DNA of 64,000 nt from CAWIJK01 sp963836375 (GCA_963836375.1 CAWIJK010000004.1:434001-498000); one strand, 5' to 3'. Numbered from the stretch's first letter, positions 32,621 through 42,106 are shown. Notes: generated by a model from the letters alone, not told the origin. Made by a program: numbers and translations.

Positions 32621-34171
32621 TCAGGACTCCCGGACGACGTCGGCGGGCTTTGTCTCCGGGCGCAGCCCCCGCCAGGTGGGGTGGCGCAGCCGGCCGTCGC
32701 CCGTCCACTCGGTGAAGCGGACCTCGCCCACCAGGGCGGGGCGCACCCAGCGGGCCTCGGCCGCCTGGGCTCTGGGCAGGGTCCCGGCGAACGGTGAGGT
32801 GGCCCGCTCGAGCTTGGCCAGCCGTGCCCCAAGGTCCTCGAGGGCGCGGTCGGTGAACCCGGTGCCGACCTTGCCCACGTAGACGAGCCCGTCGTCGCCC
32901 GGGAGGCCCAACAGGAGGGCCCCGAGGGCCCCGGCCCGCCGGCCCCGGCCCGGGGTCCAGCCCCCGACGACCACGTCTTGGGTGCACAAGCGCTTCACCT
33001 TGACCCACGACTCGCTGCGCCGGCCGGGCACGTAGACCGAGTCCCGCCGCTTGGCCACCACGCCTTCGAGCCCCCGGTCGGTGGCGGCGGCCATGACGTC
33101 GGCGCCGGCGGCGTCGGTGAAGCCCGGGGGGGTGTGCCAGGACGGCCCGTCGAGGTCGAGCGACGCCAACAGCCTCCGCCGCTCGTCGTAGGGGAGGTCG
33201 ACGGTGGGGTGCCCGTCGAGGTGCACCACGTCGAAGGCCATGAACGTGGCCGGCACCCGCTCGGCCAGGCGGCGGGCCCGGGCCGCCTCGCTGATGTGGA
33301 TGCGCTGCTGGAGCACCCCGAAGCTGGGCCGTCCCCCGTCGTCGAGGGCGACGATCTCACCGTCGAGGACCGCGGGACGCGAGCCGAGGGCCTCGCCCAG
33401 GGCCCGCAGCTCGGGGTAGGCGACGGTGACCTCGCGGTCGTTGCGCGACACGATGCGCACCCGGCCGCCTTCGACGTAGACCATGGCCCGCACGCCGTCC
33501 CACTTGAACTCGTAGGCCCACCCCCCGTCGTCGGCCGGGAGGTCGCCGGTCTGGCAAAGCATGGGTCGGACCAGCTCGGGCAGCGGCTCCCAGTCGGCCG
33601 GGGCCGGGTCCATGCGGTGGACCATCCAGTTGTCCCGGCCCGGCCGCCCCGCCGTGGCCCCCCCGCCCTTGGCGGTCGCACCCTTGGCGGCGCCGGGCTT
33701 GGGCGCCGTGGAGAAGAGCACGTAGCGGCCCTGGATCCGCCGGCCGTGGAGCACCACCTTGACCTCGCGCTCGCTCCACTTCTCGCACTCGTAGTGGCCG
33801 CGGTCCCACAGGATGACCCTGCCGCCCCCGTACTCGCCCGAGGGGATCTCCCCTTCGAAGTCCGAGTACTCCATCGGGTGGTCCTCGGTGTGGACGGCCA
33901 GGTGGTTCTGCCCGGGGTCGAGCGGGAGGCCCTTGGGCACGGCCCAGCTCACGAGCACCCCGTCATGCTCCAGGCGGAAGTCCCAGTGCAGGGCCCGGGC
34001 GTGGTGCTCTTGGATGACGAAGATGGGTGCGCCCGGGCGCTTCGCCGCCGCCTCGGGCTTCGCCGCCGGGCGCCGTCTGCCCCTGGGGGCCTGGGTTTCG
34101 GGGGGGACCGGCTCGGGGGTCCGGGCCGCCCGGCGCTTCGCACGGTAGGTGTCGAGCTTGTCGGGGCCCAC
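32621..34171 (-). CDS. ligD: LigD-like ATP-dependent DNA ligase with 3'-phosphoesterase domain
   Basis: A 516-residue repair protein. An N-terminal phosphoesterase domain (about residues 45-165: FVIQEHHARALHWDFRLEHD, HTEDHPMEYSDFEG, PSGEYGGG) trims 3' ends. The ligase domain follows, with the nucleotidyl Lys at about residue 223 (motif I EFKWDGVRA), LDGEIV and KRRDSVYVPGRRS motifs, then an OB-fold. The polymerase domain of mycobacterial LigD is absent. It functions in non-homologous end joining, probably with Ku, which is not in this window. It starts at GTG. Confidence 0.92.
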   Translation of the reverse strand: MGPDKLDTYRAKRRAARTPEPVPPETQAPRGRRRPAAKPEAAAKRPGAPIFVIQEHHARALHWDFRLEHDGVLVSWAVPKGLPLDPGQNHLAVHTEDHPMEYSDFEGEIPSGEYGGGRVILWDRGHYECEKWSEREVKVVLHGRRIQGRYVLFSTAPKPGAAKGATAKGGGATAGRPGRDNWMVHRMDPAPADWEPLPELVRPMLCQTGDLPADDGGWAYEFKWDGVRAMVYVEGGRVRIVSRNDREVTVAYPELRALGEALGSRPAVLDGEIVALDDGGRPSFGVLQQRIHISEAARARRLAERVPATFMAFDVVHLDGHPTVDLPYDERRRLLASLDLDGPSWHTPPGFTDAAGADVMAAATDRGLEGVVAKRRDSVYVPGRRSESWVKVKRLCTQDVVVGGWTPGRGRRAGALGALLLGLPGDDGLVYVGKVGTGFTDRALEDLGARLAKLERATSPFAGTLPRAQAAEARWVRPALVGEVRFTEWTGDGRLRHPTWRGLRPETKPADVVRES

Positions 34172-34224
34172 CTCCCCGGTCTACCCCCTCGCCCGCCACG
34201 AGGTGGCCGGCGGCGGCGGGGCGT

Positions 34225-35451
34225 TCAGGTGCGGTCGAGCCCCAACATCGAGATGGCGTTGCCCCGGAGGACCTTGTAGACGACGTCGTCGTCGAAGCCG
34301 GCGAGCAGCTTGTCGACGTAGGCCACCGAGTTGGGCCAGGTGGTGTCGGTGTGGGGGTAGTCGACCTCGAAACAGATGTTCTCCGGGCCGACCTCGGCCA
34401 GCGACGACAGGCCGTGGCGGTCGGCGGTGAAGCAGCCGAAGACCCGCCCGTAGTAGTAGGTGGAGGGGGGCTCGGGGACGAGCTCCTTGGAGTGCATCCA
34501 CCCCTCGTGGAGGTCCCAGACGGTGTCGGCCCGCTCGAGCACGTAGGGGATCCATCCGATCTGGCCTTCCGAGTAGGCCAGCTTGAGCTTGGGGAACTGG
34601 ATCATCTTGCCCGAGTAGAGCCAGTCGGCCAACGAGGCCATCGAGTTGTTGAAGGCCAGCGTGTTGCCCACGCCGTCGGGGGCGTCGGGCGAGGCCACCG
34701 GGTTCGACGACGAGGAACCGATGTGCATGCACAAGGTGACCCCGGCGTCGTTGCAGACCGACAGCAGCGGGTCCCAGTGCCCGGTGTGGATGCTGGGCAG
34801 CCCGAGGCGGGTCGGCAGCTCGCTGAAGCAGATGGCCCGCACCCCGCGCTCGGCGTTGCGGGCCACCTCGGCCACGGCCAGCCCGGGGTCCCACAAAGGG
34901 ATCAGGCACAGCGGGATGTTCATGCCCCCCGAGGGCCCGCACCACTCCTCGACCATCCAGTCGTTGTAGGCGCGCACGCAGGCCAGGCCGAGCTCTTTGT
35001 CCTCGCCCTCCGAGAACGTCTGGCCGCAGAAGCGGGGGAAGGTCGGGAAGGGCAGGGAGCCGTCCATCCCGTTGAGCGCCATGTCGTTGATCCGCTCGTC
35101 GCGGTCCCAGCAGCCCGGGCGCATCTCGTCGTAGGTGATGGCCGTCATCGGCATCTTGGCGCGGTCGAGGGCCATCGAGTCCCCCTCACCCGAGACGGCG
35201 TCGGAGGGGATGGCCACGAAGCGCTTGTGGACGTAGATGAGGCGGTCCTCGTAGTACCAGGCGTCCCCCCACGGGCCTTCGGGGTCCTCGCGCATCTCGT
35301 ACTTCGCCCCTGCGGTGTGGACGAAGTCGCCCCAGCGCTTGCGCTCGACCCGGGGACCCCTCTGGCGGTACTTCTCGGGGAGCCACGTCTGCCAGACGTG
35401 GGGCGGCTCGACCACGTGATCGTCGACGCTGATGATCTTGGGCAACGCCAT
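34225..35451 (-). CDS. Amidohydrolase family protein (amidohydrolase 2-like)
   Basis: A 408-residue TIM-barrel metal-dependent hydrolase or decarboxylase. The N-terminal SVDDHVVEP (about residues 8-16) carries the first metal-binding positions with an Asp in place of the usual first His. Others lie in LCMHIGSSSS and FEVDYPHTDTTWPNS. Relatives include aromatic-acid decarboxylases and 2-pyrone hydrolases, common in steroid- or aromatic-degrading actinobacteria. A TAGCAT hexamer ends 6 bases before the ATG, so the transcript is probably leaderless. Confidence 0.88.
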   Translation of the reverse strand: MALPKIISVDDHVVEPPHVWQTWLPEKYRQRGPRVERKRWGDFVHTAGAKYEMREDPEGPWGDAWYYEDRLIYVHKRFVAIPSDAVSGEGDSMALDRAKMPMTAITYDEMRPGCWDRDERINDMALNGMDGSLPFPTFPRFCGQTFSEGEDKELGLACVRAYNDWMVEEWCGPSGGMNIPLCLIPLWDPGLAVAEVARNAERGVRAICFSELPTRLGLPSIHTGHWDPLLSVCNDAGVTLCMHIGSSSSNPVASPDAPDGVGNTLAFNNSMASLADWLYSGKMIQFPKLKLAYSEGQIGWIPYVLERADTVWDLHEGWMHSKELVPEPPSTYYYGRVFGCFTADRHGLSSLAEVGPENICFEVDYPHTDTTWPNSVAYVDKLLAGFDDDVVYKVLRGNAISMLGLDRT

Positions 35452-35457
35452 GGCCCG

Positions 35458-35463
35458 ATGCTA
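35458..35463 (-). promoter_or_regulatory. -10 element of a leaderless promoter (amidohydrolase)
   Basis: Minus-strand TAGCAT ends 6 bases before the ATG at 35451. Confidence 0.5.
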
Positions 35464-35483
35464 ACGGCGCCCTGACGGCGGCG

Positions 35484-35840
35484 TCAGGGTCGAAGGCCGG
35501 GCGGCGGCGGGTCGGTGGCGGGGACCCCGTCGTCGGTCACGTGGTCGGTCCACTCGCTCCCCGACCAGTAGCGCTGCTGGTGGCGACCCGAGGGGTCGGC
35601 CAGCCAGCCCGGCGCGATCCCGGTGAAGGTGGTCACCCCCATGCCCCCCCGGCCGGCGGTGGGCGGGTCGGCCGGACCCGATGCCGGGGGGTCGTTGGCC
35701 GGGGGGGGTCCGCCGACGAACGAGCGCCCGGGGGCCTGGTGGGTCCGCCGGCCCGGGCGGCGCGAGCCGATGGCCCGGGCGGCGAACATGGCCCCGAAGA
35801 ACACCAGCACCACCCACGACCCGTGCCCGTAGTACAGCAT
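35484..35840 (-). CDS. DUF2510 membrane protein
   Basis: A 118-residue protein: one N-terminal membrane helix (about residues 6-24), a Pro-rich linker, and a DUF2510 module near residues 76-100 (PGWLADPSGRHQQRYWSG, then EWTDHV). DUF2510 is a short WW-like domain found on many actinobacterial membrane proteins, role unknown. TACGCT ends 7 bases before the ATG. Confidence 0.85.
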   Translation of the reverse strand: MLYYGHGSWVVLVFFGAMFAARAIGSRRPGRRTHQAPGRSFVGGPPPANDPPASGPADPPTAGRGGMGVTTFTGIAPGWLADPSGRHQQRYWSGSEWTDHVTDDGVPATDPPPPGLRP

Positions 35841-35847
35841 CCCCCCC

Positions 35848-35853
35848 AGCGTA
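35848..35853 (-). promoter_or_regulatory. -10 element of a leaderless promoter (DUF2510 gene)
   Basis: Minus-strand TACGCT ends 7 bases before the ATG at 35840. Confidence 0.5.
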
Positions 35854-36001
35854 CGGCGCCCGGGCGCCCTGCGTTCACCGCCCCCGGACCGCTGGGCCGG
35901 ACCCCGGCGACCAGGACCGGGCCCCGGGCGCGGTTGGCCCCACCCGGAGCGGAACTGCCATCATCGGGCCCGAGACACCGCACGAGCGAGGAGAGCCCCG
36001 G

Positions 36002-36415
36002 GTGGCGAAGCAGATTCCGTTGGTCGACTACCTCAGGATCGGTGACGACCCCCACCTGGTCGCCCAGCAGTGTTCGTCGTGCGGGGCCCGGTACTTCGAC
36101 CGCCGGAACGCCTGCGCCTCGTGCGGGGGGACAGAGTTCGCCGGCACCCGGGTCGACACCCACGGCGTCGTGCGGACCTTCACCATCGTCGCCTTCGCCG
36201 CACCCGGCATCCCGGTGCCCTTCGTCGCCTCGGTCGTCGACTGCGGCGGCACCAGCGTGCGGGCCAACCTGATCAACGTCGAGCCCGACCCCGAGCACGT
36301 GAAGGTCGGGATGAAGGTCCGCCTGGCCACCTTCACGGTGGGGACGGACGCCGAGGGGACCGAGGCCGTCGGCTTCGGCTTCGAGCCACTGGAGGTGGAC
36401 GGCAATGGCCGGTGA
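36002..36415 (+). CDS. DUF35/OB-fold acyl-CoA-associated zinc-ribbon protein
   Basis: A 137-residue partner protein. The N-terminal zinc ribbon has two CxxC knuckles (CSSC and CASC, about residues 24-42), and the rest is an OB-fold (VRTFTIVAFAAPGIPVPF). DUF35 proteins bind thiolases or MaoC-like hydratases and channel CoA substrates. It overlaps the downstream thiolase by 11 bases, consistent with a thiolase-DUF35 complex as in steroid side-chain and lipid-transfer enzymes. The GTG start is preceded by GAGGAG. Confidence 0.9.
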   Translation: MAKQIPLVDYLRIGDDPHLVAQQCSSCGARYFDRRNACASCGGTEFAGTRVDTHGVVRTFTIVAFAAPGIPVPFVASVVDCGGTSVRANLINVEPDPEHVKVGMKVRLATFTVGTDAEGTEAVGFGFEPLEVDGNGR

Positions 36416-37613
36416 CGACATCTGGATCCTCGGGATCTCGATGACCAAGTTCGGCAAGCATCCCGACGAGGACATCGTCGACCTCGGGTCCGAGGCGGTC
36501 CTCGGGGCCCTGGCCGACGGAGGGGTCACCATGAAGGACATGGGCGTCATGGCGGCCGGGTGCCTCATGCACGCCAACGCCGGGATCGGCCAGATGATCC
36601 AAAAGCAGGTCGGCCAGACCGGGATCCCCGTCTACAACGTGGCCAACGCCTGCGCCACCGGGGCGACGGCCCTGCGGACCGCCATCATGGCGGTCAAGGC
36701 GGGCGAGTGCGACCTGGGACTGGCGGTCGGGGTCGAGAAGCTGTCGGGCGCCGGGCTGCTGGCTGGCGGCGGGCGGGCCGACGACGGCGACACCTGGGTC
36801 CCCCACGGCCGCTACGGGGCGGTGGCCCCGATCGACGGGCGGATCGGCACCGAGACCATGCCCGGCGTGTTCGCCCAGATCGGCCAGGAGTACGGCTACC
36901 ACCACGGCGGCGGGACCAGCTTCGAGCTCTTCGCCCGCATCTCGGAGAAGAACCACGCCCACTCGACGCTCAACCCGCTGGCCTCCTACACCAAGCGGAT
37001 GAGCCTCGAGCAGATCATGGGTGACGTCATGATCGCCTACCCCAACACCCGGCCCATGTGCTCGGCCAACTGCGACGGGGCGGCGGCGGCGGTCGTGGTC
37101 AGCGACGCCAGGCTCAAGACCCTGGGCCCCGACCAGCGGCGTCGGGCGGTCAAGATCTCGGCCTCGGTGCTCACCAGCGACCCCTGGGAGGAGTCCTGCC
37201 AGGTGCTGCCCGACGTGAACACCCTGACCCGCGACGCGGCGCGCACCGCCTACGAGCAGTCCGGGGTGGGCCCCGAGGACCTCGACCTGGTCGAGCTGCA
37301 CGACTGCTTCGCCACCGCCGAGCTCGTGCACTACGACAACCTCATGCTCTGCCCCGAGGGTGGCGCGGTGGACTTCTTCGAGTCCGGCGCCACCTGGCGC
37401 GACGGCTCGATGCCGGTGAACGTGTCCGGTGGCCTCGAGTCCAAGGGCCACCCGATCGCCGCCACTGGCATCGCCAACATCTGGGAGGTGGCCACCCACG
37501 TCCGGGGCGAGGCCGGCCCCCGCCAGATCGAAGGCGCCCGGGTCGGCCTGGCCCACGTGATCGGCCTCGGCTCGGCCTGCGGGGTCCACATCTTGGAGAA
37601 GGCGGCCGGCTGA
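36405..37613 (+). CDS. Thiolase-fold acetyl-CoA acetyltransferase/lipid-transfer protein
   Basis: A 402-residue thiolase of the SCP-x/lipid-transfer group. The nucleophilic Cys is at residue 83 (NACATG), the second catalytic region is ESKGHP (His about 349), and GLGSACGVH near the C-terminus carries the second Cys. Such thiolases cleave 3-ketoacyl-CoA of steroid or branched side chains, or act as aldolases with DUF35 partners. Coupled to the DUF35 gene upstream. Confidence 0.92.
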   Translation: MAGDDIWILGISMTKFGKHPDEDIVDLGSEAVLGALADGGVTMKDMGVMAAGCLMHANAGIGQMIQKQVGQTGIPVYNVANACATGATALRTAIMAVKAGECDLGLAVGVEKLSGAGLLAGGGRADDGDTWVPHGRYGAVAPIDGRIGTETMPGVFAQIGQEYGYHHGGGTSFELFARISEKNHAHSTLNPLASYTKRMSLEQIMGDVMIAYPNTRPMCSANCDGAAAAVVVSDARLKTLGPDQRRRAVKISASVLTSDPWEESCQVLPDVNTLTRDAARTAYEQSGVGPEDLDLVELHDCFATAELVHYDNLMLCPEGGAVDFFESGATWRDGSMPVNVSGGLESKGHPIAATGIANIWEVATHVRGEAGPRQIEGARVGLAHVIGLGSACGVHILEKAAG

Positions 37614-37619
37614 GCACAA

Positions 37620-37642
37620 GGCCCCGTCGGGCGACCGGGGCC
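37620..37642. terminator. Bidirectional hairpin between the thiolase and methyltransferase
   Basis: GGCCCCG, nine-base loop, CGGGGCC: a perfect 7-base stem in the 40-base convergent gap. Confidence 0.5.
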
Positions 37643-37653
37643 CGACCGGCCCC

Positions 37654-38382
37654 TCAGGGGACCAGCCGGGCGGAGAGCACCAAAAGCCTCGGGATCCGGT
37701 CGCCGTCGGGGAAGCCACACGTCTCGTCGACGACCACCGGCGGCGGCGGCGGCTCTTCCATGTCGTCGATGAGGAGACCAGCGCGCCCCATGGCGCGGAC
37801 GTAACGGCTGAGCGGCCGGTGGGCGAAGGCGAACTGCACCCCGGGGGCGACGGTGTCGACGGCCACGTCGTCATCGAGGTAGGGGCCGACGCGCCAATAG
37901 TGCTCGGACCCGGCCTGATCGACGACCCAACCGCTCCCCGGCGTCTGCAGCAGCGGGTGGGTGAGGAAGAACAACAGGCGCCCCCCCGGGGCGAGCACCC
38001 GGGCGATCTCCTCGAAGGCCTGCTCGAAGGGGCCCACGTGCTCGATGGCCAGACAGAGCACGACGGCGTCGAAGGACGCCCCGACGAACGGGAGCTGCTC
38101 GGCGCGCGAGCGCACGTAGCGGGCCGCACCTCCCCGGTCGACGGCGGCGGCGATCTGGGAGGCGGTGGGGTCGACCCCGACCACCTCGGTCCCGGGCCGG
38201 GCCAGCGACCGGGCGACCTGCCCCTCGCCACAGCCGACGTCGAGGACCCGTCGGGCCCGCCCGAGGCGCTCTTGGGCCAGGGGCAGGATCTGGTCGCGGT
38301 ACTCGGGGTCGGCCCCCTCGGTGTAGTGCTCCTGCCACCACGGCCCGTGGCGCTCCCACAGCTGGTGTCCGCCGAGCGTCAC
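37654..38382 (-). CDS. Class I SAM-dependent methyltransferase
   Basis: A 242-residue Rossmann methyltransferase. Motif I is VLDVGCGEGQVA (about residues 46-57), motif II VVGVDP, and motif IV AVVLCLAIEHVGPFE, all typical of the UbiE/type-11 group. The GTG at 38382 is the probable start since it lies just after the SDR gene stop and the upstream extension is low-complexity. Substrate unknown. Confidence 0.87.
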   Translation of the reverse strand: MTLGGHQLWERHGPWWQEHYTEGADPEYRDQILPLAQERLGRARRVLDVGCGEGQVARSLARPGTEVVGVDPTASQIAAAVDRGGAARYVRSRAEQLPFVGASFDAVVLCLAIEHVGPFEQAFEEIARVLAPGGRLLFFLTHPLLQTPGSGWVVDQAGSEHYWRVGPYLDDDVAVDTVAPGVQFAFAHRPLSRYVRAMGRAGLLIDDMEEPPPPPVVVDETCGFPDGDRIPRLLVLSARLVP

Positions 38383-38407
38383 GGGCGGGCGGGACGGCCG
38401 CCGGGCC

Positions 38408-39214
38408 TCAGGAGGGCCCGAGGACGTAGGAGCCGTCCGCGGGGCGGTGGTACCAGCCACTCGACGCCTGGGTCCCACCGTCGACGTGGAGGGTCTGCCC
38501 GGTGATGTAGCTGGCGAGGTCGCCGGCCAGGAACACGGCCGCCCCCGCCATCTCGTCGACGTGGCCGGCCCGCCCCATCGGCACCGTGAAGCCGAACCGT
38601 TCGGCGGCCCCCTCGGGTGCCACCGCGGCCAGCCCCTCGGTCAAGGTGATGTCCGGGGCCAGGGCGTTGACCCGGATCCCGTAGGGGGCCAGCTCCAAGG
38701 CGGCCGTCTTGGTGAAATTGATCACGCCGGCCTTGGCGGCGGCGTAGGCCGCGTAGCCCGGGGCGGCCCGCACCCCCTCGATGGACGTCACGTTGATGAT
38801 GCTGCCCGGGGACCCGTGGTGCACCATCAGCCGGGCCACCCGCTGGGTGCACAACATGACGTGGCGCAGGTTCGACCGGTAGAGGGCGTCCCATCCGTTC
38901 TCCGAGGTCTCCAAGAGGGGCGACGAGAACACCCCGCCGGCGTTGTTGACCAGGATGCTCACCGGTCCGAGTTCGGCCACCGTCCGGGCCAGTGCGGCGT
39001 CGACCTGGGCCGAGTCGCGCACGTCGGTGGTGATGGCGAGGGCACCGGCCTCGTCGGCCGCCGATCGGGCCGTCTCCTCGTGCTGCTCCCAGATGGCCAC
39101 GGAGGCGCCGAAGGCCGACAGGCCGAGCACCACGCCGCGTCCGATCCCGGCCCCGCCGCCGGTCACCACCGCGGTCCGGCCGGTGAGCAGCACGGCCGAG
39201 GGGTCGATGGGCAC
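38408..39214 (-). CDS. Short-chain dehydrogenase/reductase
   Basis: A 268-residue classical SDR. The cofactor motif is TGGGAGIGRG (about residues 18-27), the NNAGG motif follows, catalytic Ser is in INVTSIEG, and the YAAYAAAKAG block carries Tyr and Lys. The C-terminal VDGGTQAS is typical. It starts at GTG; TAGGCT lies 9 bases upstream. Divergent from the P450 gene, so the two may act on one lipid or steroid substrate. Confidence 0.9.
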   Translation of the reverse strand: MPIDPSAVLLTGRTAVVTGGGAGIGRGVVLGLSAFGASVAIWEQHEETARSAADEAGALAITTDVRDSAQVDAALARTVAELGPVSILVNNAGGVFSSPLLETSENGWDALYRSNLRHVMLCTQRVARLMVHHGSPGSIINVTSIEGVRAAPGYAAYAAAKAGVINFTKTAALELAPYGIRVNALAPDITLTEGLAAVAPEGAAERFGFTVPMGRAGHVDEMAGAAVFLAGDLASYITGQTLHVDGGTQASSGWYHRPADGSYVLGPS

Positions 39215-39223
39215 CGCTCCGAG

Positions 39224-39229
39224 AGCCTA
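39224..39229 (-). promoter_or_regulatory. Candidate leaderless -10 element (SDR)
   Basis: Minus-strand TAGGCT ends 9 bases before the GTG at 39214. Confidence 0.4.
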
Positions 39230-39454
39230 GCGACCGTTCCCCCGCCGGCCATGTGGCGACCCCGGGTGCGGGCACCAGGCCCGCGGCCTCGCCGTGGCGG
39301 CCCCGCCGGGCCCACCGGGCGCCCCGACCCCCGACCCCCCGGGCGTGCCCGTCCGGCCGGCGCCGGGCCGGGCCGCCGTTGCCCGGCGATGCCCGAGGCG
39401 TCAGGATGACAGCGACGTCTCTGCAGCGTCCACGACATCGGGGGTGGGGAGCAC

Positions 39455-40702
39455 ATGGATCGAGTCGAGGCAACGGGTGCCGAACCGAACGGTGTTGGGC
39501 CCGAGCCCGCCGAGCCCGCGTCCGACAACCCCTTCGCGGCGATGGACCCCGAGATGGCGGCCAACCCGCAGCCCGTCTTCCGGATGCTGCGTGAGACGAT
39601 GCCGGTCGTCCCCATCGAGGGGGTCGGGGTCGCCCTCAGCCGCAAGGCCGACATCGACGCCGCCCTCCGCCAGCCTGGGATCTTCTCGTCCAACATCGAC
39701 GCGGTCGACCTCGGCAACATCAGGCCCCTGATCCCCCTCCAGATCGATCCACCCGACCAGAAGAAGTACCGCAAGCTCCTCGACCCCATCTTCGCCCCCC
39801 GGCAGGTGGCCCTCTTGGAGGGGTCGATCACCCAGTTGGTCAACGACCTGATCGACCGGATCGTCGAGCACGACGCCGTCGACTTCGCCACGTCGTTCTC
39901 GGTCCCGTTCCCCTCCCAGGTGTTCCTCACCCTGCTGGGGCTGCCGCTTGACGAGCTGCCGACGTTCCTCACCATGAAAGACGGCATCATCCGACCCGAC
40001 GCCGTGACCGGTGAGCCGTACGGTTCCGAGGCGATGCGCGAGTACCAGCGGGGCGTCGCCGCCAGCGTCTACACCTATTTCGACCAGATCCTCGATCGGC
40101 GCCAGGAGCGACGCCACGACGACCTGCTGAGCCGCCTCCTCGACGCCGAGGTCGAAGGAGCCAAGCTCAGCCGCGAGGAGATCCTCGACATCTGCTTCCT
40201 GTTCCTCATCGCCGGGTTGGACACGGTGACCGCCACCTTGGACTGCATGTTCGCCTTCTTGGCCAGCCACCCCCAGCACCGCCGGGACCTGGTGGCCGAC
40301 CCGGGCCTGATCCCCGGGGCGGTCGAGGAGCTGTTGCGCTGGGAGACGCCGGTCATGGGCGTCGTGCGGGTGACGACCGAGGACACCGAGGTGGCCGGCT
40401 GCCCCGTGGCCAAGGGTCAGACCGTCTCGATGCTGCTCGGATCGGCCAACACCGACGAAGCCGAGTTCGACGACGCCGACGTCGTCCACTTCGACCGCGA
40501 GGTCAACCGTCACCTCGCCTTCGGCGGCGGGGTGCACCGCTGCCTGGGCTCGAACCTGGCTCGACTCGAGCTGCGGGTCGCCCTGCGCGAGTGGCACCGG
40601 CGGATCCCCGAGTACTCGGTGGCCGAGGGCCACACCCTCGTCTACACGCCCGGCATCCGCTCGATCGAGCACTTCCCGATGGTCCTGTCGGCCGCTCCCT
40701 GA
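39455..40702 (+). CDS. Cytochrome P450
   Basis: A 415-residue soluble bacterial P450. The heme-thiolate loop is FGGGVHRCLGS with Cys363, the I-helix oxygen-activation motif is AGLDTVT, and the K-helix ExxR is EELLR. Needs a ferredoxin and reductase not found here. Typical substrates of this group in actinobacteria are terpenoids, steroids or fatty acids. A GGGGAG site precedes the ATG. The 240-base divergent gap to the SDR holds no other gene I can support. Confidence 0.95.
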   Translation: MDRVEATGAEPNGVGPEPAEPASDNPFAAMDPEMAANPQPVFRMLRETMPVVPIEGVGVALSRKADIDAALRQPGIFSSNIDAVDLGNIRPLIPLQIDPPDQKKYRKLLDPIFAPRQVALLEGSITQLVNDLIDRIVEHDAVDFATSFSVPFPSQVFLTLLGLPLDELPTFLTMKDGIIRPDAVTGEPYGSEAMREYQRGVAASVYTYFDQILDRRQERRHDDLLSRLLDAEVEGAKLSREEILDICFLFLIAGLDTVTATLDCMFAFLASHPQHRRDLVADPGLIPGAVEELLRWETPVMGVVRVTTEDTEVAGCPVAKGQTVSMLLGSANTDEAEFDDADVVHFDREVNRHLAFGGGVHRCLGSNLARLELRVALREWHRRIPEYSVAEGHTLVYTPGIRSIEHFPMVLSAAP

Positions 40703-40735
40703 CCGCCCGGGGGTGGGCCCGCCGGGCCCGGGTCC

Positions 40736-40741
40736 TACGAT
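40736..40741 (+). promoter_or_regulatory. Candidate -10 element for the TTC38-like gene
   Basis: TACGAT; it would give a leader of about 26 bases carrying the GGAGGAG ribosome site. Confidence 0.35.
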
Positions 40742-40773
40742 CCTCCCAGGCGATCGATCGGGAGGAGTCGGCG

Positions 40774-42090
40774 ATGGGCGGCGCGGCCACGGACCGCTGG
40801 GGCGTCCCGGTCCACGCCGGCGGGGACCGGGGGGTGGCCCTGCTCGACGACGCGGTCGAGGCCCTCGTCGCCCTGGCCGGCACCCCGGCCGCCCACTCGG
40901 CGGCCGCGGCCGACGCCGACGGCGACCTGGCGCTGGCCGTGATCGTGGGGGCCTACCTCGCCCTCTACGGCGCCTCCCCCGAGGGGGTGGCGACGGCCCG
41001 AGCGCTCCTCGGGCGCCTCGGCGGCTCGCTGCCCCGGCGCGAGGCGTGCCACCTCCAGGCGGCCCGGGCCTGGGCCGACGGCGAGCTCGGACGGGCCCTC
41101 GGCGCCCTCGAGCAGGCCCTGGTCCGCCACCCCCGCGACCTCCTCGCCCTCAAGATCGCCCAGGACCTGTACTTCGCCACCGGCCAGAGCCCGGCGTTGC
41201 GCGACGTCGCCGGGCGGGTGCTGGCGGCCTGGCCGGTAGGCCATCCCGGCTGGGGCTACGTGCAGGGGATGTACGCCTTCGGGCTCGAAGAGAACGGGCA
41301 GTACCGCGAGGCCGAGGAGCGGGCCCGGGCGGCACTGGCCCACGACCGGCGCGACGTCTGGGCCGCCCACGCCCTGGCCCATGTCTTCGAGATGGAGGGC
41401 CGGGCGCAAGCGGGCGTCGACTTCCTCCGCTCGTCGGCGCCGGACTGGCGGTCCAGTTTCTTCGCCGTCCACAACTGGTGGCACCGGGCCCTGTGCCACC
41501 TCGAACTCGGCCAGATCGGCGAGGTGCTGGCCCTCTACGACGGGCCGATCCGCGGCGCCGGGTCGAACCTGTGGCTGGACCTGGACGACGCCGCCTCGGT
41601 GCTGTGGCGGCTGTCGCTCTACGGCATCGGGCTGGGGGAGCGGGCCCACGCCCTGGCCTCGGCCGTCGACCCCCTGGTGAGCGAGCCCGTCGCTGTGTTC
41701 AACGACTGGCACGCCGTGATGGCCCTCGGGCTGGCCGGGCACCACCAGCGGAACCGGGAGATCCTGGCCGCCAACCGGGAGCGGTCGGTCGGGACCAACC
41801 GGGCCGCCGGAGAACAGGCCGGCTTCGCCCTCCTCGAGGGGTTCGGCGCCTTCGCCACCGGACGCTTCGACCGGGCCATCGAGCTCCTGGTCGGCCTGGC
41901 CCCCGCCGCCCAGGTGGTGGGGGGCAGCCACGCCCAGCGCGACGTGCTCAACCTCACCGTGATCGCCGCTGCGGCCCGGTCCGGCGACACCCGGCTGGCC
42001 GCCGGCCTGGCGGCCGATCGGGTGGCGGCCAAGCCGGCGGCCGCCGGGGCAACCCGACGCCTGCTCGAGGCCAACGGCGCGCCGGGCTGA
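40774..42090 (+). CDS. TTC38-like tetratricopeptide repeat protein
   Basis: A 438-residue all-helical protein with several degenerate TPR units across its length. The block VQGMYAFGLEENGQYREAEE, then AAHALAHVFEMEGR and VHNWWHRALCHLELG matches the TTC38 family found from bacteria to humans. Function in bacteria is unknown; a role as an assembly scaffold or a hydrolase-like fold has been proposed for few members. GGAGGAG precedes the ATG. Possibly downstream of the P450. Confidence 0.82.
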   Translation: MGGAATDRWGVPVHAGGDRGVALLDDAVEALVALAGTPAAHSAAAADADGDLALAVIVGAYLALYGASPEGVATARALLGRLGGSLPRREACHLQAARAWADGELGRALGALEQALVRHPRDLLALKIAQDLYFATGQSPALRDVAGRVLAAWPVGHPGWGYVQGMYAFGLEENGQYREAEERARAALAHDRRDVWAAHALAHVFEMEGRAQAGVDFLRSSAPDWRSSFFAVHNWWHRALCHLELGQIGEVLALYDGPIRGAGSNLWLDLDDAASVLWRLSLYGIGLGERAHALASAVDPLVSEPVAVFNDWHAVMALGLAGHHQRNREILAANRERSVGTNRAAGEQAGFALLEGFGAFATGRFDRAIELLVGLAPAAQVVGGSHAQRDVLNLTVIAAAARSGDTRLAAGLAADRVAAKPAAAGATRRLLEANGAPG

Positions 42091-42104
42091 CCGGCCCCCG
42101 CCGG
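42091..42104. terminator. Hairpin between the TPR and histone-like genes
   Basis: CCGGC, CCCC, GCCGG directly after the TPR stop codon; 16-base convergent gap. Confidence 0.4.
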
Positions 42105-42106
42105 GC

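Noticed and set aside
39215..39454. A small gene between the SDR and P450 genes
   Set aside because: Short frames exist but none has a start signal or recognisable sequence.
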